Assembly (NCBI GenBank): GCA_949357655.1
Contig: CASHTG010000021.1
Coordinates: forward strand, 682,001 to 746,000
Direction of reading: 5' to 3'
Source: Parascedosporium putredinis
Lineage: Eukaryota > Ascomycota > Sordariomycetes > Microascales > Microascaceae
Length of the DNA stretch: 64,000 bases
Shown here: positions 12,549 to 24,500 of the stretch, piece after piece
Layout of the letters: the number at the start of each line of letters is the position of its first letter
Position numbering within the stretch: the first letter of the stretch is position 1
Translations under genes and position numbers: made by a program
Notes under the pieces: model-generated
What the model saw: the letters and a program-made list of their open reading frames with translations, nothing else
Database searches by the model: none
Told to the model about the DNA's origin: nothing

Positions 12549-13940
12549 CTAGTCCTCGAACCTGATGCCCGCCCTCTGGTTGAGGTCAATGGCACCCGCG
12601 CGGAAGCTGCCGCGCTTCATCTTATTCTTCTGCTTGGTGAAGCCATTACCCTTGACTACCGCGAGGTCGTCAAAGATGCGTTGATCATATGCGCTGGGAA
12701 CGTATTCGCCGTGAAACCTGTCATCGACCTGGCGGCCCTTCTTGATGCGGGAGAAGGGTTCGTTTTGGGGCCGCCTTCCCTTGGGAGCCGGGTCGGGAGG
12801 GAGCGGGGGTTGGCGGTGGGGTCGGGAGGCAGAGGCGGGTTGGAGATGGCCTCAACGGGCGGAGATACCTTGCCAATGGTCACCGAGGAATCGGAGGCTG
12901 GGGCAGCCTTGGAGGCCTTGGAAGCCTTGTCCTTCTTCTTTTGGGCAACGACGGCGGCAGGAGTGGCCTTGATCCCACTATCAGAGTCGGAGGAAGAGTC
13001 GGAGGAGGAGTCGGAGGAAGAATCAGACGAGGAGTCCGAGGATGAGGAGTCCGAGTCGGGGAGAGGAGTCTTGGATGCCTTCTTGACCTCCTTCTTGGCG
13101 TCTGAGTCGGAGCTGTCGCTATCCGAATCGGACGAAGACGAGTCGGAAGACGAGCCCGAGTCAGAGCTCGAGGTGTCGGAGTCGGGGAGAGGAACAGCGG
13201 CCGCCTTTTTGGCAACGGCCGAGGAGTCGCTGTCAGAATCGCTGTCGGAGCTGCTGCCCGAACCGCTGTCGGAGCTGCTGTCAGAGCTGCTATCGGAGCT
13301 GCTGTCGGAACTACTCTCCGAGCTGCTATCGGAGCTGCTATGCGAAGATGACGAGGACGACGAGTCAGAGTCCTTCTTGGTCACCTTGGCCTTCTTGGCC
13401 TGGGGCTTCTTCTTCTTCTTCGAGCTAGAGTCGCTATCCGACGAGTCGGAGTCGCTCGACTCGCTGGAGGAGGAACTATCCGAGGCCGGGGCCTTCCTCT
13501 TCAAGTTCTTAGCGGGCGGGGCAGCCGCGACAGGGGCCGCGGCGGGAGCCTCGTCCATTTCCTCGTCGCTCGAGTCGCTGTCACTGCTCTCGGAGCTTTC
13601 GTCGGAGCTCGAAGACTCGTCGTCGCCATCGCTATCCGAGGAGCTCGAGGACGAGGACGCCGCAGGCTTGCTCTTCTTAGCGGGGGCGGCCTTCTTGGCG
13701 GCCTTTTCCGGCTCTTTTGTGGATTTCAGGTGTCAAAGACGTTGACTAGGGAAGGGAAGCGCCCTTGGAGCCGGAGGAGGCCCAGCCCTTGCTCTTCCGC
13801 TCCTTCTTCAGGGCATCATGGGCGGCTGTGAGAGAGCTATCGGAGAGGAAGCTTTCTACAAGGTCCAGGAGCTGGGAAGAGGGCGCGGCAGCCGCTTGGT
13901 CGGCGCTCTTGGACTTATCGGACTTTGTCTTTTTCGCCAT
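12549..13940 (-). CDS. srp40: Srp40/Nopp140-like nucleolar phosphoprotein
   Basis: Nucleolar chaperone-like protein related to yeast Srp40 and animal Nopp140, linked to snoRNP and pre-ribosome assembly. The ATG at 13940-13938 gives MAKKTKSDKSKSADQ, then a LisH-like helix pair (SQLLDLVESFLSDSS, LTAAHDALKKERK). The centre is long acidic serine tracts (SSSDSSSDSS type) separated by basic Lys/Ala linkers such as SKKKKKPQAKKAKVTKK, the classic Nopp140 arrangement and a target for CK2. The diagnostic C-terminal domain reads NEPFSRIKKGRQVDDRF, YDQRIFDDLAVVKGNGFT and KRGSFRAGAIDLNQRAGIRF before a TAG at 12551-12549. Frame slips occur near 13700-13760 (two) and near 12760. No intron is required. The gene shares a short divergent promoter with the Rsm1-like gene. 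Confidence 0.88.
12985..13345 (-). repeat. Ser/Asp coding repeats of the Srp40-like gene
   Basis: Short tandem arrays of TCC/AGC/GAC-type codons encode runs of Ser with Asp on the minus strand. The plus strand of the same block is also open for a long distance and reads as Glu/Ser/Leu repeats; that is a shadow of the repeat, not a gene. Confidence 0.8.
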
Positions 13941-14717
13941 GGTGACGGGTGGTTTGGTAGGTTGCGACTTGGCGGAGGAATTGTTGGCGAAGAGCCAGGA
14001 AGGGGGTCGCGCCTTCACCTGTCATAGACCCGTGGACCGGGGTTTTTGTATTCGGCGTCTCGAAGAACGAATGGCTACAAGCGCCCAAGGTTTGGGGTAA
14101 AGAGTGATGTAAAAGGAAAAAAAGAAGGGCGACGGCAGAAAAGACGCTCGCAAAAATGCCTTGCTGGTTACTTTTTTACCCTCGCGATGGGCGGTGACTA
14201 CCAATTCAATGTCTGCGAAAAAAAAAAAAATTTAGGACCAGCCCCTCGAAAATATTCTACCTGTGTTTAGCCGTCCTTATCTTATCAGCCCCACCAAAGA
14301 AGTTTAAGGGGTGCAGGGACCATTTAAGTCAGGGACATTATGAAGCTGGGCCTGTTGGAGCTCTGGAATTGATTACTACGACAGTTTTGCTGCAGTGATC
14401 AGCTTCAAGGAAAATAAAAACAAAGAACCATCACGATCGATCTTGCCTTAATGGTCAACCTTGAAGCCTGAACAGAGGGCACCATTTCTACCTTACGAGT
14501 ACCCTATTGATGGTTCCCCAGTTCTATAACCAGGCCCCAAATTATAGCGAAACCCGTATCTCGGTAGCTAGCGGATCACTTAGATTGACCCTGGCGGTTT
14601 AATCCGTTCCTTTTGCCTTAGCAACGAGCCGTGTCTGGAATTCAATCAACAGCCGATTTTCCTTCTCCCTCAAGAGACAGTCCAGCCGCCTCTTCAAAAA
14701 CCGCAATAGTCGCCAAG
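13941..14717. promoter_or_regulatory. Divergent promoter region (Srp40-like / Rsm1-like)
   Basis: 777 bases separate the two start codons, which point away from each other, so both promoters must lie here. No specific factor site can be assigned with confidence. Confidence 0.5.
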
Positions 14718-16306
14718 ATGAATGCGACGAAACGGAAATTCAATGCCATTATCCAGGGCATTGGAAATAGGCCCTCGTCACCGGCTAGCAACGCTTCAAA
14801 AGACGAGAGCCCGACGCCTCGAGGCTCGATTCCATCAGCACCATCAACTCCGGGCTCCATGAGTGCCGACGCAGACCTGCTGTCGAAGCGCCGCCGTGTG
14901 GGCATCCCCGGCTCGACGCTCGAAACAAAGGGGCCCACCTCGATATCAAACGTTGTGCTGCGAAAATGGAACTCGACCAAGAAACAGCCCGAGGCCCAGC
15001 CCCAGCCGAGGTACTGCCCAAGCGATCGCGCAGAGCTCTTAAAGCGCCTAGCAACTTTCAAGAGCTCGTAAACTGGGCGCCCAAGCCGGACCGGGTGAGC
15101 GAAGTGGAATGGGTGAAGAGGGGATGGGTCTGTCGTGGGAAAGAGCGGGTACGATGCGTCCTGTGTAATAAGGAGCTTGTTGTGGGATTGAACAAGAAGG
15201 AAGTAGACGGGAAGGAGGTATCTGTTCTTGTGCCTTCGGAAATTGGTAAGTTCCTCCACTACGAGGCTCTCTTGTTTTCTCCATCTATCCGTTTTCCAAT
15301 GGCAAGGCGGCGCTAACCGTGACTTAGACGAGAAACTGGTAGACAAGTACGCGGAGCTCATCGTCGAGGCCCACCAGGAGGACTGTCTTTGGAAAAAGCG
15401 AGGATGCGAAGACTCTTTACTACGGATATCATTCAGCAACGCGACTGCTAATCTCGAGTCGCTCCGGGCCAGATACGACGAACTCTGCGCGAGGAAACCG
15501 TTTCTTCCCTATGAGTTCAACCTAAAACTTCCGGAAGAGATTGACGTTGACGCGCTTCTATCGCAGCTCCCAACTGATTTCTTTTCAAATCCGCCACCAC
15601 CCAAGGATACCTCGGACCCAGCATCACCGAACAGAGCGGCTCTTGTCCTAGCACACATGGGATGGCAGGGACTATCCGACCCGCGCATAGGCGCAGTGCC
15701 TAACTCGGCGTCATGCCACAGTTGCTTGCGGCGACTGGGATTATGGATGTTCAAGAGCAAAGAAGTCGGCCCGGACAACGAGGTTATTGTGCCGGCCCCC
15801 ATGGATCATTTAGATCCAATCAAAGAACACCGCTTCTTCTGTCCCTGGAAGAACGCCCACACACAACAGCTGTCGAGCTCGCGGTCTAATGCTGATCGCG
15901 ATTTCCCGGCCTGGAAACTGCTTTCTCAATCCCTCCGAAATGAGGCGTACCTAAGGGGGTGATCAACGACTCCGCAAAGGGAAGCAAGGGCGTGAACAAA
16001 CAGAAATCTGGGGATGCTAAGACTCAAGCCACGCCGACGACACCCACCCGGGCGGCAGGCACGCCAGTGGCAGGGGGCTTCGACTCTCCCAGTACCAGTA
16101 GCGTGTTTGCCCAGGAGGATGGTGATGACAACGCAGCAAGGGATGCAAAGGATAAGGAGAGGTGGGCGCGGCTAAGGAGGGTAAAGAGCCTGTTCGACCC
16201 GAAGGGCTCGAGGAAGTTGAAGAGGGCGGCGAGCCGTCCAGGCACCGCAGTGTCAACCAAGTCCACAAAATCAACAACAGGCAAAGATCAGAATGAGACC
16301 CAGTGA
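14718..16306 (+). CDS. C3HC zinc-finger protein, Rsm1/NIPA-like
   Basis: Related to fission yeast Rsm1, a nuclear mRNA export factor, and animal NIPA. The ATG at 14718 gives MNATKRKFNAIIQGIGNRP. The C3HC finger is visible as VRCVLC followed by HQEDCLWKKRGC after the intron, and the second Rsm1-type cysteine/histidine module as SCHSCLRRLGLW with EHRFFCPW. An 82-base intron (15246-15327, GTAAGT donor, CTTAG acceptor) splits GAA ATT G/AC. The C-terminal tail is charged and ends KSTTGKDQNETQ. The frame slips near 15058 (one A short in TTCAAG) and at the G run 15955-15959, where one extra G would restore LRGVINDSAKG. Both are consistent with sequence error. Domain order and spacing match the family closely. 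Confidence 0.87.
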
Positions 16307-18070
16307 GGTCAACGATATGGGCGGTGAACCGAGCGAGGGCAACAAATCAAACAATCTTAGTAAATGTACATCAAATATTACACAGCGAGGGTTATGTTAG
16401 CGAGCGATGATCTCCTTGAAACAAGCTGCCATTTTCTTTTTCTTTTTCGGTTGAATGACCCCAATCGACGAACCAAAGTCGCCTCTCGTGACCCGTGCGC
16501 GATTATTTCTTCAACAAAACCGCGCCTTGAATCAAGTCATAATGATAACAAAGCCATGGATGTTTTCCTCGTTGTGCTGGGGGAGTCAAGGCTGAGAGGG
16601 CCAGTCACAGGATCCTTGGCCACGGACGCTCGACTCAGGGAAAATATTGGCTTGGCAAAGATGCGAAAACTCGACCCGTCGCCGCCCTAAGGGGCGACTA
16701 ATAACCCCTTCTAAAATTGCAGGTACATGTCCAAGTCATAGAAGTAGGCTCAGCCCAGAGCGTCCCTTTTGCGTTTCTGCGCCAGTGGCGCGCCACAAAG
16801 GCAGTCGGATCCCTGGTAGACTGGGATTAGATTAGACTTTCCTGCGCTTCTGCAGGGGGCCAGCGAGATGCGAGATGCAAGCTGACCAAAGAATGTCCAG
16901 ATCCAAGCGCCATGTTCCTTTTTCAGTAATCAAGAAAGTGGACTCGAAACCATGCGGGGTTGTATTATTGGTGTAGCCAACTTTCGTCCCGTTGTTGTCT
17001 CACTCCCAGCTTCGCCAGAGATCACCAGAGAGTGACCGAGGGTGCGGAGCTTCACCTCCCTGATGATCTTTTCTACTTCCTTTGTTCTACTTGTAGTATT
17101 TTCTCTCGCCGACCAAAACAGTATTCATGTGGATACCTCGGTACTTTCAAGTCCTAGATATTCATGTTTCTCTTCAACAGTGATGAAAGAAGAAGAAGAA
17201 GAAGAAGAAGAAGAAAAGGATTCATTCTTTTGCACGTCGCCCATCAAAGGACTTCAACAAGAATCGCATGAGGGTAGCAGCAAGAGTACCAGATGGGACA
17301 TGGTCAACCTGACCGATAGTTTCCGCTGCGCCTCAAGCGCGGAAGTGAGAAAGCGGAATCAGGGGAACACACACCCCCATCATATCATTTAACTCTGCCT
17401 TTTGATGCGCACGGCTGAACCAAAAGCGGGTTCGGGCGCCACCTCACGCAAGGGCATACGACCCTCGTTAGCGTTGCTCGCAAGCTTCTATATGCTGTAA
17501 GGTTATGGGTACCCTAGCCCAGGTACCCTTCTCCCGACGCGAGCATCACAATCCAGGAAGTCGGAGGCGGGGAGCGTGGGCTTGCTGGTGCGGTTTTGGG
17601 CAAGGAGCGCGCCCAGCAGGTGTGCTTTTGTGGGAGAAGGCCGCCGCTATCCACGACTAGCTCCAATGGTAAACAAGTTCTCTGGCCCCCTGGTTGCCCG
17701 TAATATCGCCTCCCTCCTTTTTGGTCCCTTATTCCTCTCACTTCTGCTCTCTTCCTTGCCTGCCCCTGTTTGTTAGTGCCATGTTGAGCCTGCCTGCCAA
17801 GAGAAAGGGAGACCAATGTGGCTCCACGATGCTGTCTGCATTGGAAGAGAGAAAGGGCGCTTATCCCCCAAAAGATAGACGTATATATACCCCGAGTGCC
17901 TCTCCTAAACACCTGACAGAGTCAAGGAAAGAATCACTACCCGGAAATACACTTTCGTTAATACAACCCATTTCCAGTCCACTCGTTAATACTCTTTATA
18001 TTCTTTTCCGGAACAGTCCGATCGCCTTCCAAGCCTCTTAATCCTCATCTACACACGCAAATCGATCAAG
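16307..18070. other. Intergenic, 1.8 kb
   Basis: No coding signal. Holds an (AGA)9 tract at 17188-17214 and a short perfect hairpin GGGTACC/GGTACCC at 17507-17528. The 190 bases before 18071 (TATATATA near 17882, CTTTATATTC near 17994) look like the promoter and leader of the secreted-protein gene. Confidence 0.5.
17188..17214 (+). repeat. (AGA)9 microsatellite
   Basis: Nine uninterrupted AGA units in an intergenic region. Confidence 0.95.
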
Positions 18071-18589
18071 ATGATGTACTCCAAGACCCTCGTCGCTCTC
18101 GTCGCGCTCGTCGCCTCCGTCGCTGCCGTCCCCGGATGTGTCCCGAAGCCCAAGTACGAGCCTTGCGGTGGCTTGACTCCCGTCTCTCCCAGGGATACGG
18201 GATGTAACGAGGGCTTCACCTGCGTGTCCGACCCGAGGAAGCCCGGATGCGGTCTGGCCTGCGACGAGCCCGGTATTTGCGTGCCCGATGATGTTGCCAT
18301 CTGCGGCGGCATTGGCGGCTTCACCTGCGAGACCGGCCTCGTCTGCTTTGACAAGCCCGACGACAACTGCGATCCCAGCGAGGGCGCTGACTGCCTCGGC
18401 ATCTGCCTCCACCCCCTCAGAACGGCCCGGTCCAGAGGAGGATCTAAGCGACGACTAGAGTCGGCGACAGTGAGCCACAATTATGGCCCTCTATCATCGA
18501 CGAAAATGGAACTCGACACTTGGGAATGGCAGATGGCTTCGCTACGGCATCTGTCTCAGTTAATACTCCCGCACAAAACAAACCTTTAA
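18071..18589 (+). CDS. Small cysteine-rich secreted protein
   Basis: The start at 18071 opens a clear signal peptide (MMYSKTLVALVALVASVAAV), followed by about 110 residues with 13-14 cysteines. Two similar halves are visible: YEPCGGLTP...GFTCVSDPRKPGC and ICGGIGGFTCETGLVCFDKP, the second running into PDDNCDPSEGADCLGICLHP. This CGG...G-x-C-x-x-G-x-x-C pattern with a DxCDP...ADC-x-GIC end is common in fungal small secreted proteins of unknown function. As written the frame runs to 18589 through a cysteine-free tail. One missing C at 18415-18419 would instead give HPLQNGPVQRRI and stop at 18447, which fits the domain end and the indel pattern of this sequence, so the shorter protein is more likely. 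No intron. Role (effector, inhibitor or wall protein) cannot be told. Confidence 0.75.
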   Translation: MMYSKTLVALVALVASVAAVPGCVPKPKYEPCGGLTPVSPRDTGCNEGFTCVSDPRKPGCGLACDEPGICVPDDVAICGGIGGFTCETGLVCFDKPDDNCDPSEGADCLGICLHPLRTARSRGGSKRRLESATVSHNYGPLSSTKMELDTWEWQMASLRHLSQLILPHKTNL

Positions 18590-19816
18590 TTCATGGTCCG
18601 GTTAGCCAGTTGATATAATAGACCAAGTCAAAGCAACACTTTTTTCTTCCCCTTTGAAAGACACAGCCTTTGTTCCTCTTATCTACAACGAATGTAACAT
18701 TATGATTCCCCGGTAATAGAGAAAAGAAAACTCAAATGCCATGTGCTGAGCTGTTTACTTCCTGAATTAAGTTTGATGGAGAAATCCGGTCTGTTTGAAC
18801 AAAAGCTCCTTGTCTCCATCAATTGACGCTTGCCTGTCTGAATGAAGATTCGAATGAGGATCGAAGTTCGCACGTATTTAAGGTTATCAGTGGAAACTAC
18901 AACCTTGTTTCCTTTCGGGACTTGAAAAGTGGGGAGAATGTCTCCTTTTGCAAGGTGCCCCGGTCGCTGAGTCAAAGAGATCTTGGATGGATCAAGACAG
19001 TCAATTGATCCAACGTGTCGGCGGGCATCCAAGCCAGTGCTCTCTGAGCCTCTCCAGCCTTGGCCTGTGGTCACCTGTGGCTGCGGTGTGGCTCACGTAA
19101 TTCCAGCGACCGCCAAGGACAGGTGGGCAGGCTTCGGCATCATTCCAAGCCCCAAGCCCCCAAGCCTCAACCCCCAAGCCGCGCCCTCAGTAATGCCCCG
19201 CAATACCACCCCACCTTCCCGGCCCCAAGCTTGGTGGTGTCTCGCAAAGAACGAATGACGCACTTCCCAAGTTCACCTCGTGCCTTAACTTTCCATTCCT
19301 CTGAAGCCAAAGAAGGCAGGTAAAGCTATTGGAGTAGCCCACCCCGCGCAAATCTTTGTCTCTGCGGTGTTTTTTTTGTTCACAAGCCATACCTATCATT
19401 GTCTCTCTTCCCTTGCACGACTTGCCCGTCAGGTTTTACGAAGCTTTCTCACAGTCTCGGCGGCGCTGCAGCCAAACGGCCAGGCTCGTTTCACCCGCCC
19501 ACGCCTATTTACCACGACCTCGGGTCCCGTGGGTGAACCAAGGCTTTCTCGCCCTGTGTTCCTGCCCGAAGCTCGAGCCCTGTCCTCGAACGATTCATCG
19601 TCGTCCTTTTCCGCTTGCCTCGAGAGCTAATCGCCAATGGTCCTCAGCTTATTGACCAACGAGCCAACAGCCCCCTCAATAACTGCCTAAGCGAGCACGT
19701 ATACAAACTCGTTAGGCTCAGCACAAGAGCCATACCTCACCTTGGCCAGATACCAAGAAGTCCCTCCCTCTCCCCTTTAAATATCTATCGGCCAGAACAG
19801 GCCGTTGATAGCAGCC
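18590..19816. other. Intergenic, 1.2 kb
   Basis: No coding signal. Contains TCAATTGATC at 19001-19010. The final 400 bases are pyrimidine-rich and probably hold the promoter and leader of the Lsb5-like gene. Confidence 0.5.
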
Positions 19817-21505
19817 ATGCCGGTAAGATGACATCTTTGCAAGCGCGTATTTGTTGACGCGCCCCTCCGTCCTTTTGACACTACTGCATCATACATTATC
19901 CCCTCCTCCAGCTTGAAAACCGCCTCCAACCAGCGCCATGTCTCGGGCAGCACTTTCGTCCACCATCTCCCACTACCGGGGATATCTTCACCATGAGCAA
20001 CGAACTAATAGAGCATCGTATTCTTCCAAACAGAAACCCTACACGGCCGTGACGGTCTCTATCGAGAACCTCACGAGCGAGATATACGAGGAGGAAGATT
20101 TGAGCGGCATCCCCGAGCTTGTGGAAGTCATTATGCTGCAGGCTTCCGGTCCCACCGAGGCTGCCCGCGCGATCCGGAAAAAGCTCAAGTATGGAAACGT
20201 CCACCGACAAATACGAGCCCTTGTGCTGCTAGACGGCCTCATTCAGAATGCCGGCTCCCGCTTCCAGCGTTGCTTCTGCGACGAAGCGCTCCTCGAGCGA
20301 CTGCGTGTGTGCGGAACCTCGGGCACCTCCCACCCTGAGGTGCGGAAAATGCAACGAGCTCTTTAGGAGCTGGGCCCAGTTCAAGAATACAGAGGGGATG
20401 AAGGAGATCTCTTCGCTCCATAAGGTCAGTCAAAACCAGCTGGGTCTCATCGATCTCGGCGTGCGTCTTGAGTTTTGTATTAACCCTGTTTTCTTTTTCT
20501 CGACAACAGCAACTCCCCAAGAGAAAGGCGGCCGTCACCCAGGAACGGTCCAAGGTTGTGAGGAGACCGAGAATCCTTTTGATAACGACGAAGAGGAGGT
20601 CCAGTCCCCCAAGAGAGGCGAATCCTCCCGGTCCTCGAATCCTCCTTACGAACAGAATATGAAGGCAGTTCAATCGTTCTCGTCCCAAGGTCACGGTCGT
20701 TCCTCGTCCGATCTGGGTCCTTCTTTGGGTCCTCCTCCAAGGACAAGAAGAAGAAGGATAAGGATAAGAAGTCCAAGAGCCGCAAGCCTTTCAACCTGGA
20801 GGCGGAGAAGGACCAGATGAAGGCCACCATTGCCGAATCCTCGATTTCGGCGACGAACCTGATGAATGCCCTCAAGAGCATTAACCGTGAAACAGAGCGC
20901 ATCTCGGATAATCAGTCGGCCGTGCAAGGCTTCAACTCGTGCAAACAGCTTAGGCGAAAGATTTTGCGTTATGTAGGTGCACCCGCAGCCACGCTCGCCA
21001 TGGATGGGCTCCGGGCCATGCTAACATGAAAACCCCCAGATCCACCACGTAGAGAGCGAGCAATACCTAGGCAGCCTGCTCCACGCCAACGACGAGCTCA
21101 TCCTAGCCCTGATGACGTTCGAGCAGCTCGACCGCTCCATCGATGCCGACAGCGACTCGGAGGATGAGCTTGCGGAGCAAGCCCACCTCTACCGAAGTAT
21201 GACATTCCTTTTTTTCGCGCCTTCGTTTTCGTCTGTGCCGTAGCTCTAACACATCCATTACAGTGGCTCAACTTCGAGGACGCGAGTCTAACCCCGCGTC
21301 ACCCACGAGCCCGACGCCTGATGTCGCTGGGCTCAGTATCAGCAGCAGCAGCCCGCCGCGCCCCGCGCCTCCGAGACCATCGGCGAATACCAAACCCACT
21401 GTCCCGGCGGTGCCCCAGAGGCCACGGTACACGACGGATGACGAGAGTGAGGAAGAAGATGAGAATGATCCATTCGCAGATAGGAATGAGTCTGTGAACT
21501 TTTAA
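19817..21505 (+). CDS. lsb5: Lsb5-like VHS/GAT-domain protein
   Basis: Homologue of yeast Lsb5, an adaptor that binds ubiquitin and Las17/WASP and links endocytic sorting to actin. VHS domain: KPYTAVTVSIENLTSEIYEE, EDLSGIPELVEVIMLQ, QIRALVLLDGLIQNAG, then ELFRSWAQFKNTEGMKEIS. A basic Lys/Ser linker precedes a GAT-like helical region (LMNALKSINRETERIS, QYLGSLLHANDELILALMTF). The C-terminus is proline-rich and acidic (DDESEEEDENDPF). I propose a 6-base first exon (ATGCCG, 19817-19822) with donor GTAAGA, branch CTAAT near 20004 and acceptor at 20033, giving MPKPYTAV; an alternative ATG at 19938 adds unlikely sequence. Other introns: 20425-20509, 20973-21039, 21197-21263. Frame slips lie near 20345, 20560 and 20700-20730. 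Confidence 0.85.
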
Positions 21506-24500
21506 ATCTATGATATCTCTGTTTAGCAGGGGCCTCGTGTATCGCAGCAGTTTTGGGTCGTGATATTTTTTCCTGTCCCCTCCCCCATCCCTTCTGTTTT
21601 GTAGCTCTTCTACCTTTGACTTTCTCTTTTTCCCTCTTTTTCTTTCTCTCTTCTTTCCCTCTCTCAACTCTCACCGCATCCATCATCTCCTGTCTCCCAG
21701 TCATGCATCCCAGCCTTGTTTCGTTTATTGGTTTCTTAGTACAACCACCCCGGATACAGAATTTTGATAGAGCTGGCATTGCTACTCGGCGAATTTAAAC
21801 GTGATAAAACCAAAGGCATCTATCCTTCTACCATTTTCCCCCTCTTCTCTGTTGGCTGCAATCATTCGATCCTATGACCCAGCGACCATGTATGGAGAAT
21901 CATTGGTTCGCACCTATAGCATCGAACGTCGTTGTTGGGGGCCAACGAGGTGCAGAGTGGACTGATCAGACACACCGAAGGGCGATCAAGGGCCAGACTA
22001 ACTTGCCGTGCACACGATGGAGGAAGCGAGTTCCTCAACAACGCAGTTGGTGCAGATCAGGCCCCCAAACGGCGCCGACGCAACCGATGTTGAGCGCGCG
22101 CGCAAGAGGAGCGCCAGACGGTGACGGAACGCCCTTTTCCTGTCTCCCGCACCTCGCACATCGAGGGAGAGGACTTTGACCACCGCTCCTCGTCCGGCCG
22201 AGATAAAGAATGGCCTGAGAAAGGAGCCTAGATACGCCAGGACGGCGCGAGTCGCCCCTAGGGGAAAAACCACGAATTGAAAACAATTTGGAGAAAAAAA
22301 GTGTATGCTCAACGGTTATGCAGGGGAAGGGGAAAACGCACGGGATACTACGCTTCTTTTGTTTGCAAGCACGTCAGTCTGTGTTGTGCATGGGATATGG
22401 GCAGGAGATGGGTGTCATTGAATGACCTGCAGCGGCTAGTCCGCCCAGTTTTTTCTTTGTTTTTTTGTTTTGGTCTCTTTTGACTGTTTTATGGCCTGCG
22501 CTGAGGGGGAAGGGCCGCTGCATGTAGGGCCTGGCGCTGCACGAGATAGATGTACGGTTCCTTGATGGTTGACGTTTCTAGTGGAGAACAGAGAGCTCGA
22601 GGCCTTGAGGGTGAGGGGAGAGGATGAGAGGTGATGCTGGTGGATGTTCATGGCGCATGGCGTCGATTTCCCAGCTGGAGATGCCCAGACCGAGATTCAT
22701 TGCAAGTCCGTGGCTTCAATTTGTTCACATATTACTATCATTTTCTCAATCCTCCCTTCTAACCGTTGGGATAATATTTATTTTCCTTCTTCATCTTCCA
22801 AACGGTGCATGTAGTGTTTTTACAGAATTTCTCCTCCCTCATTCCTCATCCCCCTCCTTCTTGTTTCTTTCTTTTTTTTTTTTTCCCCTTCCTCTATGCA
22901 AGGCAAAAAGACCGGCAAGAGGTGGGAGGCATGGCGAAACCCGGGTCTGGGTCAAGATGGGACCGGGTCCCTCGAGCGTCCGCGCGCCGTTGGTCTGCAT
23001 CGACCGAATGCAGCGACATGCAGCACCTCTCAACCTTTGAAGAGGGAAATATGGAACGCGATCTGCGGAGGGCGAGTTGTAGGGGCGGATGGCGGGGCCC
23101 TGGGACGGCCGGAATGCTCGTGTGTGCGTCCGTGGTTTGGCAAAAGGGGGATCATGAGGGAGGGGTTGGGCTGGTTGTTCCGGTGTACAAGGGGATGCCC
23201 TGAAGACGAGGAGAGCCACAGGCACCGAGAGAGCACTGCGCACGCACGGGGAGGAGGAGTTGAGGCATTGACATCGGGGCAGCACAGGCAGACTGCACAG
23301 TGCTCAGGTCAACTACGTGCTGGCTCGCTCAAAGTGCCAGTTGGGCCTGGCACGGCAATGTGGAGGACGTATGCAGTACATCAACAAGCTTGGCTGGGGG
23401 CATTTAGGGGACCAGGCCCCGCTCGCGCGCTCGGTGTTGAGGATCGAAGACGCCGGCCTCAACCCGGGATCGGCCCTGCGGCGGAGATCCCCTTGAAGAA
23501 AACGGGCAGGGGAGCACGGAAACCGGGAATTGCCTTGGCTACACAAAAGGCACACTCACAGAGACCAAGGAGTTTCTAATTTGTGAAGGAAAAAGAAGAA
23601 GAAAATAAAAGAAGGCAAATCGGAGGGGGCGTGCATTTTGGCCTGGCCCTCTTCCACATTGCTACTTCTGTCCGTCTTACATCTCCTCTTCGTTTTGTAG
23701 GGTTCTTTTCTTTTGTAATCATAGATGTTTTTTTTTTTTTTCTGTCGATCGTGTGTGAGCCCAGCCTCTCTTCTCTTGCCCTCTTCAGACACGCGGAGGA
23801 TGGCGCGAGGAAAGATGGGATGGGCTTGCTTGCGCTCGGTCGGTGTTTGAGAGATGTTCAGGGACTTTGTGCAGGATAGATGAAGTGTTTTATAAGACGA
23901 GAAGCAGAGAAACAACATTTGATGCAGCAATATGCACACTGCGTCCGTTTGGGCCCTCTCTTCCGCTTTTTATTTCATTTCATTTTTTATTTTATCTTCG
24001 CTTCGTCGTTTGGTGGTTGGGCTCGATTCTGTTTCTGTTTTTTAATGATTATTTTCGTGCCCCCTCCCTCTCACTCCCGCCCCTCCCAACCGACGAGGGG
24101 GTGGTTTTGGGACTGTGACGTCTGAATGACATTATGAAGAGAAGATCACAATAGCCAACGAGGAAACATTCTCAAGAGGATCTGCTCAAGTCGAGGCCCG
24201 CAATCTGGATGTATATGGGCGCCGACATGGCCCTGTCCTGCAAAGCAGAACAGACAACGCCGCGTCTGGGAGCCCTGTCCCTGCTCCTCCGGAACCAGAG
24301 AAGCAAAATAATAACCTCCGTCCGAGACTGCAAGGCTGCTAGAGAATCTCTCAACGTCACTAACGGGTACCGACGACACGGCAAGAGTGCCTGTCTTCCC
24401 CGCTCCTTTCACCTTCCTCTCGCTCTCTCTCTCTCTCTCTCCCTCTTCACGCCTTTTCTTTCTCCCCCTTTTTTTTCTCTCTTAGAAGCAGATAGAAACA

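Noticed and set aside
12531..13745. 404-codon open frame on the plus strand opposite Srp40
   Set aside because: Glu/Ser/Leu repeats are the complement of the Ser/Asp coding repeats; the minus strand has the diagnostic Srp40 C-terminal domain.
17507..17528. Hairpin GGGTACC/GGTACCC with 8-base loop
   Set aside because: Seven-base stem alone is weak; no T run or coding context supports a terminator or RNA gene.
22896..23579. Open frame of 227 codons in the gene-poor region
   Set aside because: Mixed composition, no domain, no flanking splice structure; consistent with chance in GC-richer DNA.
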